This document shows positions 28,418-38,792 of a stretch of 64,000 nt of DNA, one piece after another. The stretch comes from Robbsia andropogonis. Its GTDB lineage: Bacteria; Pseudomonadota; Gammaproteobacteria; Burkholderiales; Burkholderiaceae. Positions within the stretch are counted from its first letter, which is position 1; each line of letters opens with the position of its first letter. Position numbers and translations under genes: made by a program. Below the pieces are notes generated by a model. That model worked only from the letters and a program-made list of their open reading frames with translations, did not search any database and was not told the DNA's origin. Location: assembly GCF_000970345.1 (NCBI RefSeq), contig NZ_LAQU01000018.1:38269-102268 (forward strand), in the 5' to 3' direction.

Positions 28418-30094
28418 TCAAAAGGCTTTACTGACCATGAGCCAGGCCCTTACGGATGCTGGCGATGATACGAGCGTGGACGTATTGCCAACGCGCTTGG
28501 CGAGAGACAGGGTGGCGCGCCACAGTGCCGGACCCGTCCAGTTCAAACCCACGCCGGTGCCCGTGAGGGTGGCACTGTTGATGCCATTGCTCCAGGGATG
28601 ACGGTTGACCTTGACAAAGGCGTTGTCGGCAAATGCCAGGACTTGCCATTGCCCTGAAATCCATCCGCCAAGGTCATGCCTTAATTCCACGGTCGCGAGA
28701 TAGCCTGTGTCGCCTGAAATGGCGCCGATATCATAGGCGCGAACGGAGTAGGGACCGCCCACGGACATCTTCTCGGCCGAATCGAGATTGGTGTCGGCCC
28801 ATTGCATCGCGACGTTGACATACAGCGAGTCGCGAGACGTCAGACCCTGCAGGCGCGAAAAGTTGAGATTCCATTTCGAATAGCCACCCGTGGTGCGTGC
28901 CGTGGATGCATCGGATGCGCGGGCGGCGTCGTCGTCGAAGGTGTTTCGTCCATTCGTCCACGCAATGCTCCAGGCATTGATGCCCCCCACGAATAGCGTA
29001 TCTCGCGTATCGCCATTCAAGCTCAACACCCAGTTTCCAAGGTGACGATCCGTGCGCAGATCACTGACGTCGATCCGGTCGCGCAGCCGCTTTTCGTCAA
29101 ATTCCAACTGGGCATAGATGTTCGCTTCCCGGCTTCGCAGCAACGGTTGCTTGGCCCACAGGCTCGCGACCATCGCCGTGCCATGTGCATCGAGCGCCTT
29201 GGCGTTATCGCCGAGCTTGTAGCGCAGATAGGAATAGCTGCCGCCGAAGCGTGTTCCAAGACCATTGAGTAGCGTATCGTAGGCGAGGCGGCCGTAGTTC
29301 ATCTCACTGCCCGTCGTGACGACGTTTGCGCTGAGAATGTCACCATGATGCAGTGGATTGACGATATTGACGTTCCCCGACAAACGCGCCCGACCTACAT
29401 AACGGTTGCCGTAGTTATCGAGCGACACGTTCGCGAAAGTCATGGGCGTGGTCGTGGTGTCGACGTCGAGATCCGCGCTTCCAACCGCGCTTCCTGGCTT
29501 GAGCAGTGCGTGGACGCCTACCCCCGGAATATCGGATAGCAAGAGAAGCGTGCGATTCATCGGCGCATCCGCTATCGGGTCGCCCGAATGCAATCGTGAG
29601 AGCGTGGCATTGATGAGGCGACTGTTGACCTTGCTGCTGTTCTGCAGGTGAATCTCTCCGTAGCGCGCTTCGAGCACCTGGATGTGCACCACGCCATCCG
29701 TTATCGACTGCGGGGGAATGATCGCGCGCGCGAGAGCATAGCCGCGCTGCTGATAGAAAGCGGTGATTCGTCCCGCGACTGCGTCTAACTGCGGTAACGT
29801 CAGACTTTGCCCTTCCTGGTCGGCCACAATGGCGTGGAGGGTGTCGGTCGAAAATGCGGTGTTGCCCGTAATACGGATCAGCTTGACGGCAATGGGTTGC
29901 GAGGCAGGCGGATTGGCGGTGCTGTTCGGTTCTACTTGCAACGTGGGTCGATTCGCCGCGGGGGCGGGTGGAACCTGGGGTTGCAGCTGTTGAAGAAACG
30001 CCCCGGAATCGGGCGCGGCGACGGGACCGGGCAGGGTATCCGCACGCGTATCGAACGAAGCAAGTGCGAGTGCCGCAATCACGGCCTTTCGCAT
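28418..30094 (-). CDS. TpsB outer-membrane transporter (ShlB/FhaC/HecB family)
   Basis: Two-partner-secretion pore of 558 residues for the adjacent TpsA. It has a signal peptide (MRKAVIAALALASFDTRA), a Pro/Ala-rich linker typical of the plug region, and a POTRA_2 domain (KLIRITGNTAFSTDTLHAIV ... AFYQQRGYALARAIIPPQSITDGVVHIQVLEARYG). A 16-stranded barrel follows, ending in Phe, with the conserved L6 motif as VRAYD where VRGY/F is usual. The stop precedes the S8 protease start by 166 bp. It lies 110 bp downstream of the TpsA gene on the same strand, so the order is tpsA-tpsB, the reverse of the commoner tpsB-tpsA. No frameshift is seen. Confidence 0.93.
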   Translation of the reverse strand: MRKAVIAALALASFDTRADTLPGPVAAPDSGAFLQQLQPQVPPAPAANRPTLQVEPNSTANPPASQPIAVKLIRITGNTAFSTDTLHAIVADQEGQSLTLPQLDAVAGRITAFYQQRGYALARAIIPPQSITDGVVHIQVLEARYGEIHLQNSSKVNSRLINATLSRLHSGDPIADAPMNRTLLLLSDIPGVGVHALLKPGSAVGSADLDVDTTTTPMTFANVSLDNYGNRYVGRARLSGNVNIVNPLHHGDILSANVVTTGSEMNYGRLAYDTLLNGLGTRFGGSYSYLRYKLGDNAKALDAHGTAMVASLWAKQPLLRSREANIYAQLEFDEKRLRDRIDVSDLRTDRHLGNWVLSLNGDTRDTLFVGGINAWSIAWTNGRNTFDDDAARASDASTARTTGGYSKWNLNFSRLQGLTSRDSLYVNVAMQWADTNLDSAEKMSVGGPYSVRAYDIGAISGDTGYLATVELRHDLGGWISGQWQVLAFADNAFVKVNRHPWSNGINSATLTGTGVGLNWTGPALWRATLSLAKRVGNTSTLVSSPASVRAWLMVSKAF

Positions 30095-30204
30095 GGAAAA
30101 GAAAACGGGTCATCAAGTGCATGTGCTGGCGTGCGGTTAGCTGCATGCGCACCCGCGAGCGGGCGCGCGCTATCGTGTTGAACGGCTAAATGTATATCGA
30201 TGCA

Positions 30205-33200
30205 TTATTCCGTAGCGCTGGAGACCAGCGCGGGCAAGCGCATGCCACCATTTTGAATTTGCAAGGTGGGCGCCGGCGAACCGAAGCTGCCGCTCGTATT
30301 GATGAAGCGCGATGCCGTGTTCTCGCGCGATGACGTATTTGCGCCGCCATTCGATGCGCCCGCTTCATCCGTGCCGCCTTGCGCTGAACCATTCGTTTGC
30401 TGCACGACGATCGTCGAAGACAGGGTAAGCGATTGCGGTTGCGTTGCCGCCTGCGGTGGTTGCATCGCCGATTGCACCTGTGTGACCGCTGTCTGCGCCT
30501 GCTGGACTTGAGGGGACGTTGCGGAAGCGGTGGCGGCGGGTGCCGGTGTTGCGACTGGCAGTGGCGAGATGTTCGCAAACGTCGTGGTCTCGCCAGTCAG
30601 CAGATAATTACGAGCATCGTCGCCTGCGATCGTATTGACCAGATTGACGGTCTTGCCATTTCCGACATTGGCATCGAGGAAGCTGCCTGCCGAATTGAGA
30701 GTCACGTTATCCGAGCCGATCAGTCCAGCCAAGGTCGCACCCGATGTATTGGTCGTTGCCGCGCTCGATCCATCGTAGACCTTGTTGTTGGCTGTGATGC
30801 CGCTGACCGTCAGGGTTGCGGGTGTGATGCTTGCGACGAGACTGGCGGGGGTCACGAGTTGGTAGTTCGCCGCGTCGGCGCCGCTCAGCGTGTATCCCGA
30901 GACGCTAACCGCTTTATTCACGGCGACATTCTTGTCCGCAAAGGCACCGGCGCCGGTGCCGTTCAAGGAAACGACATCGCTGCCGATGGCGCTGATAGAG
31001 GCGATCCCGGTCAGCGTTGCCGTGGTCGTGCCGTCATACGTCTTGCTGGACGCGGACAGGCCTGAGATGGACAAGTCGGCTTTGTTGATCGAGGCTGTCA
31101 CGTTGCTCGGTACGACCAGGGTGTAGTTGCCTGCATCCACGCCGCTCAACGTGTAGCCGCTGATGGTCACTTGCTTGTTCGTCCCTGCGTTCTTGTCGGC
31201 AAACACACCTGTGCCGGTGCCAGACAGAGAAACGGTATCGCCTTGTAGCGCGCTTACCGTCGCCGCGCCCGTCAACGTGGCCGCCGTCGTGCCATCGTAG
31301 GTCTTAGTCGCGGCCGATATCCCGGAAATACTCAGGTCGGCTTTCGAGATCGACGCGGTGACGTTGGTCGGTTCGACCAGATTGTAATTGCCCGCATCGG
31401 TGCCGCTTAGCGTATAGCCGCTCAGGGTGATGGACTTGCTTGTGCCGACGTTTTTGTCGGCGAACGTACCCACACCGGTGCCGCCTACGCCCACGGTGTC
31501 ACCTTGCAAGGCGGTGACTGATGCCGTGCCCGTCAAGGTCGCGGATGTCGTGCCGTCATACGTTTTGTTAGACGCAGAGACGCCGCCCAGCGTCAGGTCG
31601 GCCTTGGCGATCGACGCGGTGACATTGGTGGGTTCGACAAGGGTGTAGTTATTCGCATCGGTGCCACTCAGCGTGTAGCCGCTTACCGTGACGGACTTGC
31701 TGGTGCCCGCGTTCTTGTCGACGAACGTGCCGATCCCGGTGCCGGCTAGCGAGACGGTGTCACCTTGCAAGGCCGTAACCGCCGCCGTGCCGTTTAGCGT
31801 GGCGGACGTCGTCCCGTCGTAGGTCTTGTTGGATGCGGATATGCCGCTCAGGGTCAGATCCGCCTTGTTGATCGTGGCGGTCAGCGAAGTGGGTTGCACC
31901 ACGTCGTAATTGTTTGCGTCCTGACCGCTGAGGGAATAGCCCGTCACCGTGACGTTCTTGTTTGTCCCCGCGTCTTTAGTGGCGAATGTCCCCGTGCCAG
32001 TACCGGTAACGGATACTTGATCCGCCCCTATCGCGGCGACGGTCGCCGTGCCGGTCAAGCTGGCACTCGTGCCGCCGTCATAGGTCTTGTCGGATGCCGT
32101 TACGCCCGTGATATACAGCGCCGCCTTGGTCACCTGCGCGGTGAGATTGCCGGGCACGATGAGGTTGTAATTGCCTGCATCCGCGCCGGTGAGCGTGTAG
32201 CCGTTCACCGTTACCGTCTTATTGACCCCAACATCCTTTGTCGCGAACGTACCGATGCCCGTGCCGGTCACGGACACGACGTCGGCGCCGATCGCGCTTA
32301 CCGCCGCCGATCCTGTCAACGTCGCTGTCGTGGTCCCGTCGTACGTCTTGTCCGATGCCGAGATGCCCGACAAGGCCAGATTCGCCTTATTGATCGTGGC
32401 AGTCAGACCCGTCGGTGAGACGAGGTTGTAATTGCCGGCATCGGTGCCGCTCAAGCTGTAGCCGCTCACTGTCACGGCGTTCGTTCCCGCATTCTTGCTT
32501 GCGAAGGTGCCGGTACCGGTGCCGGAGACCGTCACGACATCGCTTCCAAGCGCCGAGACCGCAGCGGTCCCGGCCAGCGTCGCGCCGGTCGTGCCGTCAT
32601 ACGTTTTGTTTTGCGCGCTGACGCCAGAAACGGTCAGGTCTGCCTTACTGATCGAGGCCGTGACATTGCTCGGCATCACCAGGGTGTAATTACCGGCGTC
32701 GGTGCCGGATGCGGTGTAGCCAGACACCGTCACGCTCTTGTTGGTGCCAACGTTCTTGTCCGCGAAGGTGCCGCTACCGGCTCCGGCAAGCGTAAGGCTG
32801 TCGCCCGCCACGAGACCGGACAGCGTGACGCCGCTTGAGTTCAAGACAGCGTTTGCGGTGGCGTCGTACACCTTGTTGGCAGCGGTAATGCCGGTCACCG
32901 TCAGCGTTTTAGGCGTTACCGAGATCGCGCTATTCGTCGTGGACAGGGCGGTGTAGTTGCTGCTCAACGCGCCGCTGCTGCCCGTGCCCAACGAGAGTCC
33001 GGTGAGGGTGGCCAGGGTACCGTTCGACTGGACGTTCTTGCTCGCGAGATTTGAAGCATCGCCACTACCGGTTATCGTAAATGTCTCGCCGTTGACGCCC
33101 TGCGCGGTCAGCACGCTGCCGCTGACCGATGTCGTACCGTCATACGTTTTTGTTCCACTGACGGTCAGCGTGGCCTTTTCGATTGTGGCCGAGAGTGACG

Positions 33201-35610
33201 TCGTGCTACTCAGCGTGTAGTTGCTTGCGGCGGTTCCCTGCAGAGAGTAGCCACCTACCGTCACCGTTTGCAGGCCGGCATTGGCGCTCGAGAAACTGCC
33301 GCTGGCCGTTCCGGACAACGTGACGTTATCACTGCCCACGATGCCACCGCTTGCGATACCGGCGGTCCCGCTCAAGGTTGCGGTGGTCGTTCCATCGTAG
33401 GTTTTATTGTTCGCGGTCAGGCCAGAGATGGACAGAGCTTTCGGTGTTATCGTGCCGGTCTGGCTCGTCAGCCCATTCAGATAGTAGCTGTAGCCATTGA
33501 CGGTGATGGTTGTGTCGTTGTTGCTGAACGTGACATTGCTCAGTGTGACGGCTTTCCCCGTGCCGGCGCTGGCGCTGGAAAAAGTGCCGGTCGCGCTGTC
33601 CTTATTGACTTGTACACCGCTGGGCAACGTTGACGGGGCGGAGACGGATACCGTCGCGCTCGTCGTGCCGTCATAGGTCTTGGACGCGACCGTTGCGCCG
33701 ACGTTCACGCTCATATAGCCCGTGACATATGGCGAAAGATCGACACTGTTGGGGCTGAACAAGTAGGGCGTGAAGTCGATCGCCGTGTAGTTCGCGGAGG
33801 TATAGTAAATCTTGACCGCGCCCGAGACCGGCGTATTATCCAAGCCGATCCCATTGGCGTTGACCTGGTCGAAAATGATCGTTCCAGTGCCGGTTGCAGC
33901 GTTGTCCGCTTGCAAGACGAGTTTGCCTTGGGCGTTGCTGCTGATATCGATAAAGCCCGCTTGACCGGTCGCGTTGTCCGACTTGAAATGGATATTGCGA
34001 TAAGCGCTTAGCGTTAACGTGGTATTTCCGGTGTTCCAGTTGACGTACTGCCCGTTGCTGTCGGTCTGCGTGCCAATGGCATCCAGCAGGATGATATCGC
34101 CATTGCTGCCACTACCGGAACCGCAGGTCGCGTTTGTGCAGCTCACGGATGACTGGGTGGTTTTGATCGTGACGCTGCTGGTATTGAGCGCGTTGGTGAG
34201 CGCAACCGAATCCACGTCAATCGACGGTGCCCCTGCCTGGGTGCTCCAGAAGCTTATATTGCCGATCGTGATGTCAGCCGGGTCCAGTAGCCAATCGCCG
34301 GTGTTGCCGTGCGCCGCCGAAGTGTTCACCGCCGCGGCAGTGCCGACATGCAGCGTCTCGCCCGATGTTTCCACTTGGCCGCCGTCGCCGGCGTTCGCGC
34401 CACCGCGCGCGCTGATACTACCGTTGAACGTCGTGGTCTTATCCGACCATACCGCCACGTTACCGCCATTGCCCGTTGTCAGGGCATCGGCGTTGATCGT
34501 CGCGCCGGCGTCCACGTTCGTCGTGGTGGCATTGTGCTCGGTACCGGTGCCATGAAAATTGCCTCCCACAAGTGCCGTGCCGCCGCCCGCGTCACCCGAG
34601 ACGTCGATGCTGCTGGTGCCTGTCGCGTTGACCGTATTGCCTAGAACGTCGACGGTGCCACCGGTTTCGCCACTGTTCTTGCCGGATGCATCAAGCGTCC
34701 CACTGTTGGTGCTGGTCCCGGCACCCCCGGCGTCGAGCACGATCGTGCCGTTGACGTTCTGGACGCTTCTGGCCTGGATGATGCCCGTATTGTTGACCAC
34801 GCTCGCGAGCACGGCGTCTTTCGCCCCGGCGGACAACCAGACCGCACCGCCATCGGCTTGGATCAATCCGCCGTTTTCAGCGAGGCTATCGAGCGTGCTT
34901 TGGTTGACCTGCACACCGACCATGCTGTTTCCGGCGAACGACAACGTTACGTCATTACCTGCAGTCAGGCCGACGGCACCGCTGGGTGCAACGATATTGC
35001 CCTGGTTGCTGACCGTCTTGCCGATGAAGGCGACAAAGCCTCCGTTGGCAGTCGTGATGCTGCCCTGATTGATGATGCTACCGGTGCCCGTGCCGGTGAA
35101 ATTACGTGCTGCCCCGCTTAAGCCCGTATCGCTGGTATCGAGTGTCGAGGCGACCAGGCCGCCGACGTTGATCTGTGCACCCGCACCGAACACGATGCCA
35201 TTGGGATTGATCAGGTAGATCTGGCCATTGGCGTTCAGATGGCCGAGGAATTGCGTCGGATTCGTATCCGCGATGCGGTTGACCGCGATCGCGCTCGCCG
35301 AAGGTTGCACAAAATTGACCGTCTCCTGACTCGTTGTATTGAACGTCTGCCAATTGACGGAGAGATTCGCGCTGGACTGGTTTACCGTGGTGGTGGTGCC
35401 CGACTGGCTGATGCTTCCGCTACCGGCAGTGATTGCGCCCCCTGTGGGTGCGCCCAGCGCTGTGTGCGCGACAGCGAGCAACGTGGCCCCGAGCAGTTTG
35501 GGGCTGGCAGTCTTGCCACGCCCCCGCGCTCTTTCTGACACGGCGATCCAGGTTTGATGAACCTGACTCCACACCAGGCGGTAAATGTGGTTCACGGAAG
35601 CGTGGCGCAT
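30205..35610 (-). CDS. TpsA exoprotein / filamentous-haemagglutinin-like adhesin with YDG repeats
   Basis: Surface or secreted adhesin of 1801 residues. The order is: extended signal peptide region ESPR (NHIYRLVWSQVHQTWIAVSERARGRGK), signal sequence, and the TPS secretion domain at about 55-260 with NPNGI near residue 135. A Gly/Ser/Thr-rich beta-helical part runs to about 620. About twelve YDG (MBG-like) repeats of about 87 residues follow, each with an N/D-KTYDGTT-ATL core. The tail is Ala/Gln/Thr-rich and ends GGMRLPALVSSATE. The TPS domain targets it to the TpsB encoded just downstream. There is no CdiA-type pretoxin or toxin module, so adhesion or biofilm function is more likely than growth inhibition. 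Confidence 0.93.
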   Translation of the reverse strand: MRHASVNHIYRLVWSQVHQTWIAVSERARGRGKTASPKLLGATLLAVAHTALGAPTGGAITAGSGSISQSGTTTTVNQSSANLSVNWQTFNTTSQETVNFVQPSASAIAVNRIADTNPTQFLGHLNANGQIYLINPNGIVFGAGAQINVGGLVASTLDTSDTGLSGAARNFTGTGTGSIINQGSITTANGGFVAFIGKTVSNQGNIVAPSGAVGLTAGNDVTLSFAGNSMVGVQVNQSTLDSLAENGGLIQADGGAVWLSAGAKDAVLASVVNNTGIIQARSVQNVNGTIVLDAGGAGTSTNSGTLDASGKNSGETGGTVDVLGNTVNATGTSSIDVSGDAGGGTALVGGNFHGTGTEHNATTTNVDAGATINADALTTGNGGNVAVWSDKTTTFNGSISARGGANAGDGGQVETSGETLHVGTAAAVNTSAAHGNTGDWLLDPADITIGNISFWSTQAGAPSIDVDSVALTNALNTSSVTIKTTQSSVSCTNATCGSGSGSNGDIILLDAIGTQTDSNGQYVNWNTGNTTLTLSAYRNIHFKSDNATGQAGFIDISSNAQGKLVLQADNAATGTGTIIFDQVNANGIGLDNTPVSGAVKIYYTSANYTAIDFTPYLFSPNSVDLSPYVTGYMSVNVGATVASKTYDGTTSATVSVSAPSTLPSGVQVNKDSATGTFSSASAGTGKAVTLSNVTFSNNDTTITVNGYSYYLNGLTSQTGTITPKALSISGLTANNKTYDGTTTATLSGTAGIASGGIVGSDNVTLSGTASGSFSSANAGLQTVTVGGYSLQGTAASNYTLSSTTSLSATIEKATLTVSGTKTYDGTTSVSGSVLTAQGVNGETFTITGSGDASNLASKNVQSNGTLATLTGLSLGTGSSGALSSNYTALSTTNSAISVTPKTLTVTGITAANKVYDATANAVLNSSGVTLSGLVAGDSLTLAGAGSGTFADKNVGTNKSVTVSGYTASGTDAGNYTLVMPSNVTASISKADLTVSGVSAQNKTYDGTTGATLAGTAAVSALGSDVVTVSGTGTGTFASKNAGTNAVTVSGYSLSGTDAGNYNLVSPTGLTATINKANLALSGISASDKTYDGTTTATLTGSAAVSAIGADVVSVTGTGIGTFATKDVGVNKTVTVNGYTLTGADAGNYNLIVPGNLTAQVTKAALYITGVTASDKTYDGGTSASLTGTATVAAIGADQVSVTGTGTGTFATKDAGTNKNVTVTGYSLSGQDANNYDVVQPTSLTATINKADLTLSGISASNKTYDGTTSATLNGTAAVTALQGDTVSLAGTGIGTFVDKNAGTSKSVTVSGYTLSGTDANNYTLVEPTNVTASIAKADLTLGGVSASNKTYDGTTSATLTGTASVTALQGDTVGVGGTGVGTFADKNVGTSKSITLSGYTLSGTDAGNYNLVEPTNVTASISKADLSISGISAATKTYDGTTAATLTGAATVSALQGDTVSLSGTGTGVFADKNAGTNKQVTISGYTLSGVDAGNYTLVVPSNVTASINKADLSISGLSASSKTYDGTTTATLTGIASISAIGSDVVSLNGTGAGAFADKNVAVNKAVSVSGYTLSGADAANYQLVTPASLVASITPATLTVSGITANNKVYDGSSAATTNTSGATLAGLIGSDNVTLNSAGSFLDANVGNGKTVNLVNTIAGDDARNYLLTGETTTFANISPLPVATPAPAATASATSPQVQQAQTAVTQVQSAMQPPQAATQPQSLTLSSTIVVQQTNGSAQGGTDEAGASNGGANTSSRENTASRFINTSGSFGSPAPTLQIQNGGMRLPALVSSATE
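30740..33710 (-). repeat. tandem YDG-domain coding repeats
   Basis: About twelve imperfect tandem units of about 260 bp lie inside the TpsA gene, recognisable by recurring variants of gtc-gtgccatcgtaggtctt at roughly 260-bp spacing (for example 31025, 31289, 31551). Central units (31000-32700) are more alike than the outer ones, as expected for recent duplication or gene conversion. Copy number can change by recombination. Confidence 0.85.
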
Positions 35611-35764
35611 GATGACAAAAGGTTTCGTGAAGAGAGCTAAAAGCGATATGGTCGCGGTACACGGCGCTTCACGCGCACGTTACTGACGCCCGTTTTCGAG
35701 AATGAGGGGTGAGCCGTGCCACGCACGCTCGCAGGTTGTCGTCGCTTGCGTGCGCATGGCAATC

Positions 35765-36739
35765 CTATTGATGGGATGGTGATTCACCATGCTGCGCCAG
35801 ATAAGCCTTGACCCGACGATCGAGATCGGGGCGCCACTGTGCGGGCATGACGGATAGCGTCAACTGCTCGATACGGTCCATCGTCGCGCGCTCTTCCGGA
35901 TTGTGGTTCGTCGCTTGCGCCGCGCTATTCCACATATAAATCTTTGCAAGGACATCCGGTGGCAAGGCACCTGTCTTGGGGTCGACCGCACTGTTGGCAT
36001 AGAGCACGGCAACGGGCAAATAGGCCGGGGCATAGCCCTCCGAAGCGGCTATTTCAAGCCAACCAAGTGCTTGCGGCAAATTGACATCGCCGCCGTCCCC
36101 CTGACTTAACATCACGCCGAGCCGGTACTGTGCTTCCACGTCATGCCGCTCCGCTGCCTGTCCGTACCAATAGCGTGCGGCCGACAGGTTCTGCGGTACG
36201 GACTTGCCCTCCCGATAGGCATCGGCAACGCGCCGCATGGCGGGCGTCGATCCCAATTGCGCGGCTCGGGCACATAAGGCCAACCCCTGCTGCGCGTCTT
36301 TTGGGACGATGTCCCCCGACAAATAAAGTTCGCCGGCGTCACACAAAGCGTAGAACACGCCGGCATCAGCGGCCTTCATGTACCACTGAACGGCGGCGTT
36401 GCCGTCGACGGGACGATCAATGCCTTGTGCATAGCAATCACCGAGAAACTGTTCCGCCGCCGGCACTTTGTTGTGAGCAGCTTGTTCGAACCAGTTGCAG
36501 GCTTTTACAGGATCCGCGGGGCGCCCCCAGCCATTGCGTTCTATCAAACCCAGATCGAATTGCGCCAGGCCGTTATGCGATGCAAGGTGGGCGTACTCCT
36601 TATAGGCGACATCGTATTGTTTTGCCGCCAAGGCTTTGTCGCCCCGCGCAAGCGTCGCGTCGGATGACCCCGATACGGCGTATGCCCCGATCGAGAATAG
36701 AAGGGCAGTCAGGCCTGCCAGCATGGCGACGAAGCGCAA
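35765..36739 (-). CDS. Exported Sel1-repeat (TPR-like) protein
   Basis: Protein of 324 residues with a signal peptide (MRFVAMLAGLTALLFSIGAYA) and about six Sel1-like repeats, for example AQFDLGLIERNGWGRPADPVKACNWFEQAA and AEQFLGDCYAQG. Sel1 repeats form helical scaffolds for protein-protein contacts; with the signal peptide it should act in the periplasm. It is 154 bp upstream of the TpsA gene on the same strand and may assist adhesin assembly or envelope stress handling. That link is inference from position. Confidence 0.87.
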   Translation of the reverse strand: MRFVAMLAGLTALLFSIGAYAVSGSSDATLARGDKALAAKQYDVAYKEYAHLASHNGLAQFDLGLIERNGWGRPADPVKACNWFEQAAHNKVPAAEQFLGDCYAQGIDRPVDGNAAVQWYMKAADAGVFYALCDAGELYLSGDIVPKDAQQGLALCARAAQLGSTPAMRRVADAYREGKSVPQNLSAARYWYGQAAERHDVEAQYRLGVMLSQGDGGDVNLPQALGWLEIAASEGYAPAYLPVAVLYANSAVDPKTGALPPDVLAKIYMWNSAAQATNHNPEERATMDRIEQLTLSVMPAQWRPDLDRRVKAYLAQHGESPSHQ

Positions 36740-36868
36740 GATGGTTTTACTCGGTGCTAAAGGTCAATAGACAATTGGATATCGTCCCGACACTGTGCGC
36801 CGCTTCCGGTCAGGCACTAGGCGGAAGCGGCGACGTGCATCAATAAGTGACGGTATCCGGATGCCGCA

Positions 36869-37702
36869 TTAGTCATCCCTTGATGGATAAAGACCGTTGG
36901 TGGCGATGTAGTAAGAGAGCACGAGGTAGGGCGGCATGGTCGGCACGGCTTGACCGCCGCCTACCACATTGCTCACACCTGATACCGTTGCTGTCCCGCT
37001 GATGGTCGTGGTTGCGGTTGCGCTCATTGTCACCGGCGCCGTGGTACCGTTTGCCACGCTCACGGCCAGATCTCCTCCGATCGCACCGGCAGCAAGCTTG
37101 GCGTCGGGTGTTCCTGTTGAATAGGGTGCCGTCAAAGCGGTACTGACTTTCCCGAGATAACTACCCGACGGTGAAATCACGCCGGCTCCCGTACTCACCA
37201 CATTCATGACCAATGCGTTGGCTTTCCCGGTGCTTTTGACATTAGACAGGTCTACCGTCCCGGTCAATCCGCTCAGCTTCGTTTCTGCTGTCAGATTGTT
37301 GACAGGGATGGGCGCGCTAAAGGAGAAAAAATGGGCGGGAAGTTGTGCCGTCGTCAATGTGACGCTGGCCTGGCCCCCCGTTTTACCAGCGGAGTAGGTT
37401 GTTGTGCCATCAGCACCGACGATGACACGCCCGCGCAGATCCGGCAGATTGAAACTCGTCGAATTTCCACCGTACGTAATGCCGATCAATGCATACAGCG
37501 CCGCATTCTGGTTGATTAAGAGCTGTTGACCAGCGGCAAGCGTATAAGTGCGGTTAAACGATCCGAAGCTCACCGGCGTGGCCATAATGCAAATGCTTCC
37601 CAAAACCGGTGTGTCCGAACAGGCGAAGCTGTTTGTACTCCACGCGCCGGCGGCCGCGGCAATGGTCAGTGCCACTGCGTGTTTTTTACTCAAAATCTTC
37701 AT
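36869..37702 (-). CDS. Secreted phage tail-collar domain protein
   Basis: Protein of 277 residues with a clear signal peptide (HAVALTIAAAAGAWSTNSFA). It has a phage tail collar (microcystin-dependent/Mdp-like) domain at about residues 30-105: PVSFGSFNRTYTLAAGQQLLINQNAALYALIGITYGGN followed by FNLPDLRGRVIVGADG. The collar is followed by a Thr/Ser/Ala-rich beta region. Such domains also occur in exported, non-phage proteins of Gram-negatives. No other phage gene is nearby, so this looks like a domesticated surface protein. It is co-oriented with the Sel1 and TPS genes. Confidence 0.82.
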   Translation of the reverse strand: MKILSKKHAVALTIAAAAGAWSTNSFACSDTPVLGSICIMATPVSFGSFNRTYTLAAGQQLLINQNAALYALIGITYGGNSTSFNLPDLRGRVIVGADGTTTYSAGKTGGQASVTLTTAQLPAHFFSFSAPIPVNNLTAETKLSGLTGTVDLSNVKSTGKANALVMNVVSTGAGVISPSGSYLGKVSTALTAPYSTGTPDAKLAAGAIGGDLAVSVANGTTAPVTMSATATTTISGTATVSGVSNVVGGGQAVPTMPPYLVLSYYIATNGLYPSRDD

Positions 37703-37996
37703 AGTCGTGTATCCCGCCTCTTCTCTTCTGCCAACGTGATCAAAGAATGGTGCTTAAACAAGTGGAGCGGCGGAAACGCGTAAATCATATTCATACGCAT
37801 GTGCACCTTCGCGCCATCCCGTCGCTCATCAAGTCAATAAAGACTGCAATCAACTACTGTTAATAAATGTCTGGAAATAAAGGAAAAATACGATCGATCA
37901 CTTCGATGAATATTTTTGCCTAGCGCATTCACGTGATTATCCCGAAGTCGTTTTATAGAAAACGCCATACACACTTCTACAGAAAAGCATTTGATT

Positions 37997-38018
37997 AAAT
38001 CAAACGATCGTTTGATTT
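37997..38018. promoter_or_regulatory. perfect 22-bp palindrome, orphan operator-like site
   Basis: The half-site AAATCAAACGA is followed directly by its exact reverse complement, centred on the CG of CGATCG. Size and symmetry resemble TetR/AcrR-type operators, but no such regulator gene is nearby. It lies about 300 bp upstream of the collar-protein start. Confidence 0.5.
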
Positions 38019-38792
38019 CTATTCTTGAGTGATTTTTACTTATCCTCCGTGTCACTGGATACCTATAAATGCTATTGCTCATGTAGAGATGGGAAGCCTG
38101 ATCCATGTCATTTGAGGCATTGTGTATCCGGTGGATCGGACAATAGGGATGAACTAAAAATGCGGGAAGGCCAAATTAAAACGGTCGTTTCAATTACGGT
38201 TTCCAAACACATAAATAATCTGACAATACAATTTGAAATTTTTTGAAATCTAACAGAAGGCTCTAACAAACGCGAGAAAAAATATCCACGCTCATAGCGC
38301 CTTTGTGTCGTCCTTACTACGGTCAGAATTTTTTTATTTGCTAGTAAAAAGTATTTTGCTTAGGCAGTAGTCGGATTGCTAGTCAGTCTTTCAAAGCCTG
38401 ATAGTCGTTCATGCCTCTTTGGGACGCATTCTGTTTTTACGTACCGCGACGTCCGCCGCTTTTTCGCTGTACTGTTTCCCGCAGTGGCATCGCGGCGTTT
38501 GCTCGACATCCAATGTTTTGAAAAGGTTTTAAAATTATTATGTTATTCTAAATATTATTATGCTATTTATCGTTTTCGTTATTTGGTTTAACGCCTTACT
38601 GATCGCATTCATGCACCATGGAGAGAACGCGCAAGTACGTTCCCTGGTCCGACCTTGCTTCTGTTTGACCTGAGGTTTGTTCTTTGCGGTGTTCCAGTAA
38701 TCGAGGAGGCAGTAACGACGCTAGGCATGGTATTGGCGCGAGCCGGCACCGCTTTATTAGGCGGTGCCGCGGTGGGGGGACTGCTAGCCTGT

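Noticed and set aside
30740..33710. Regular repeats considered as a CRISPR array
   Set aside because: The 260-bp units are coding YDG domains without short identical repeats and unique spacers, and there are no cas genes.
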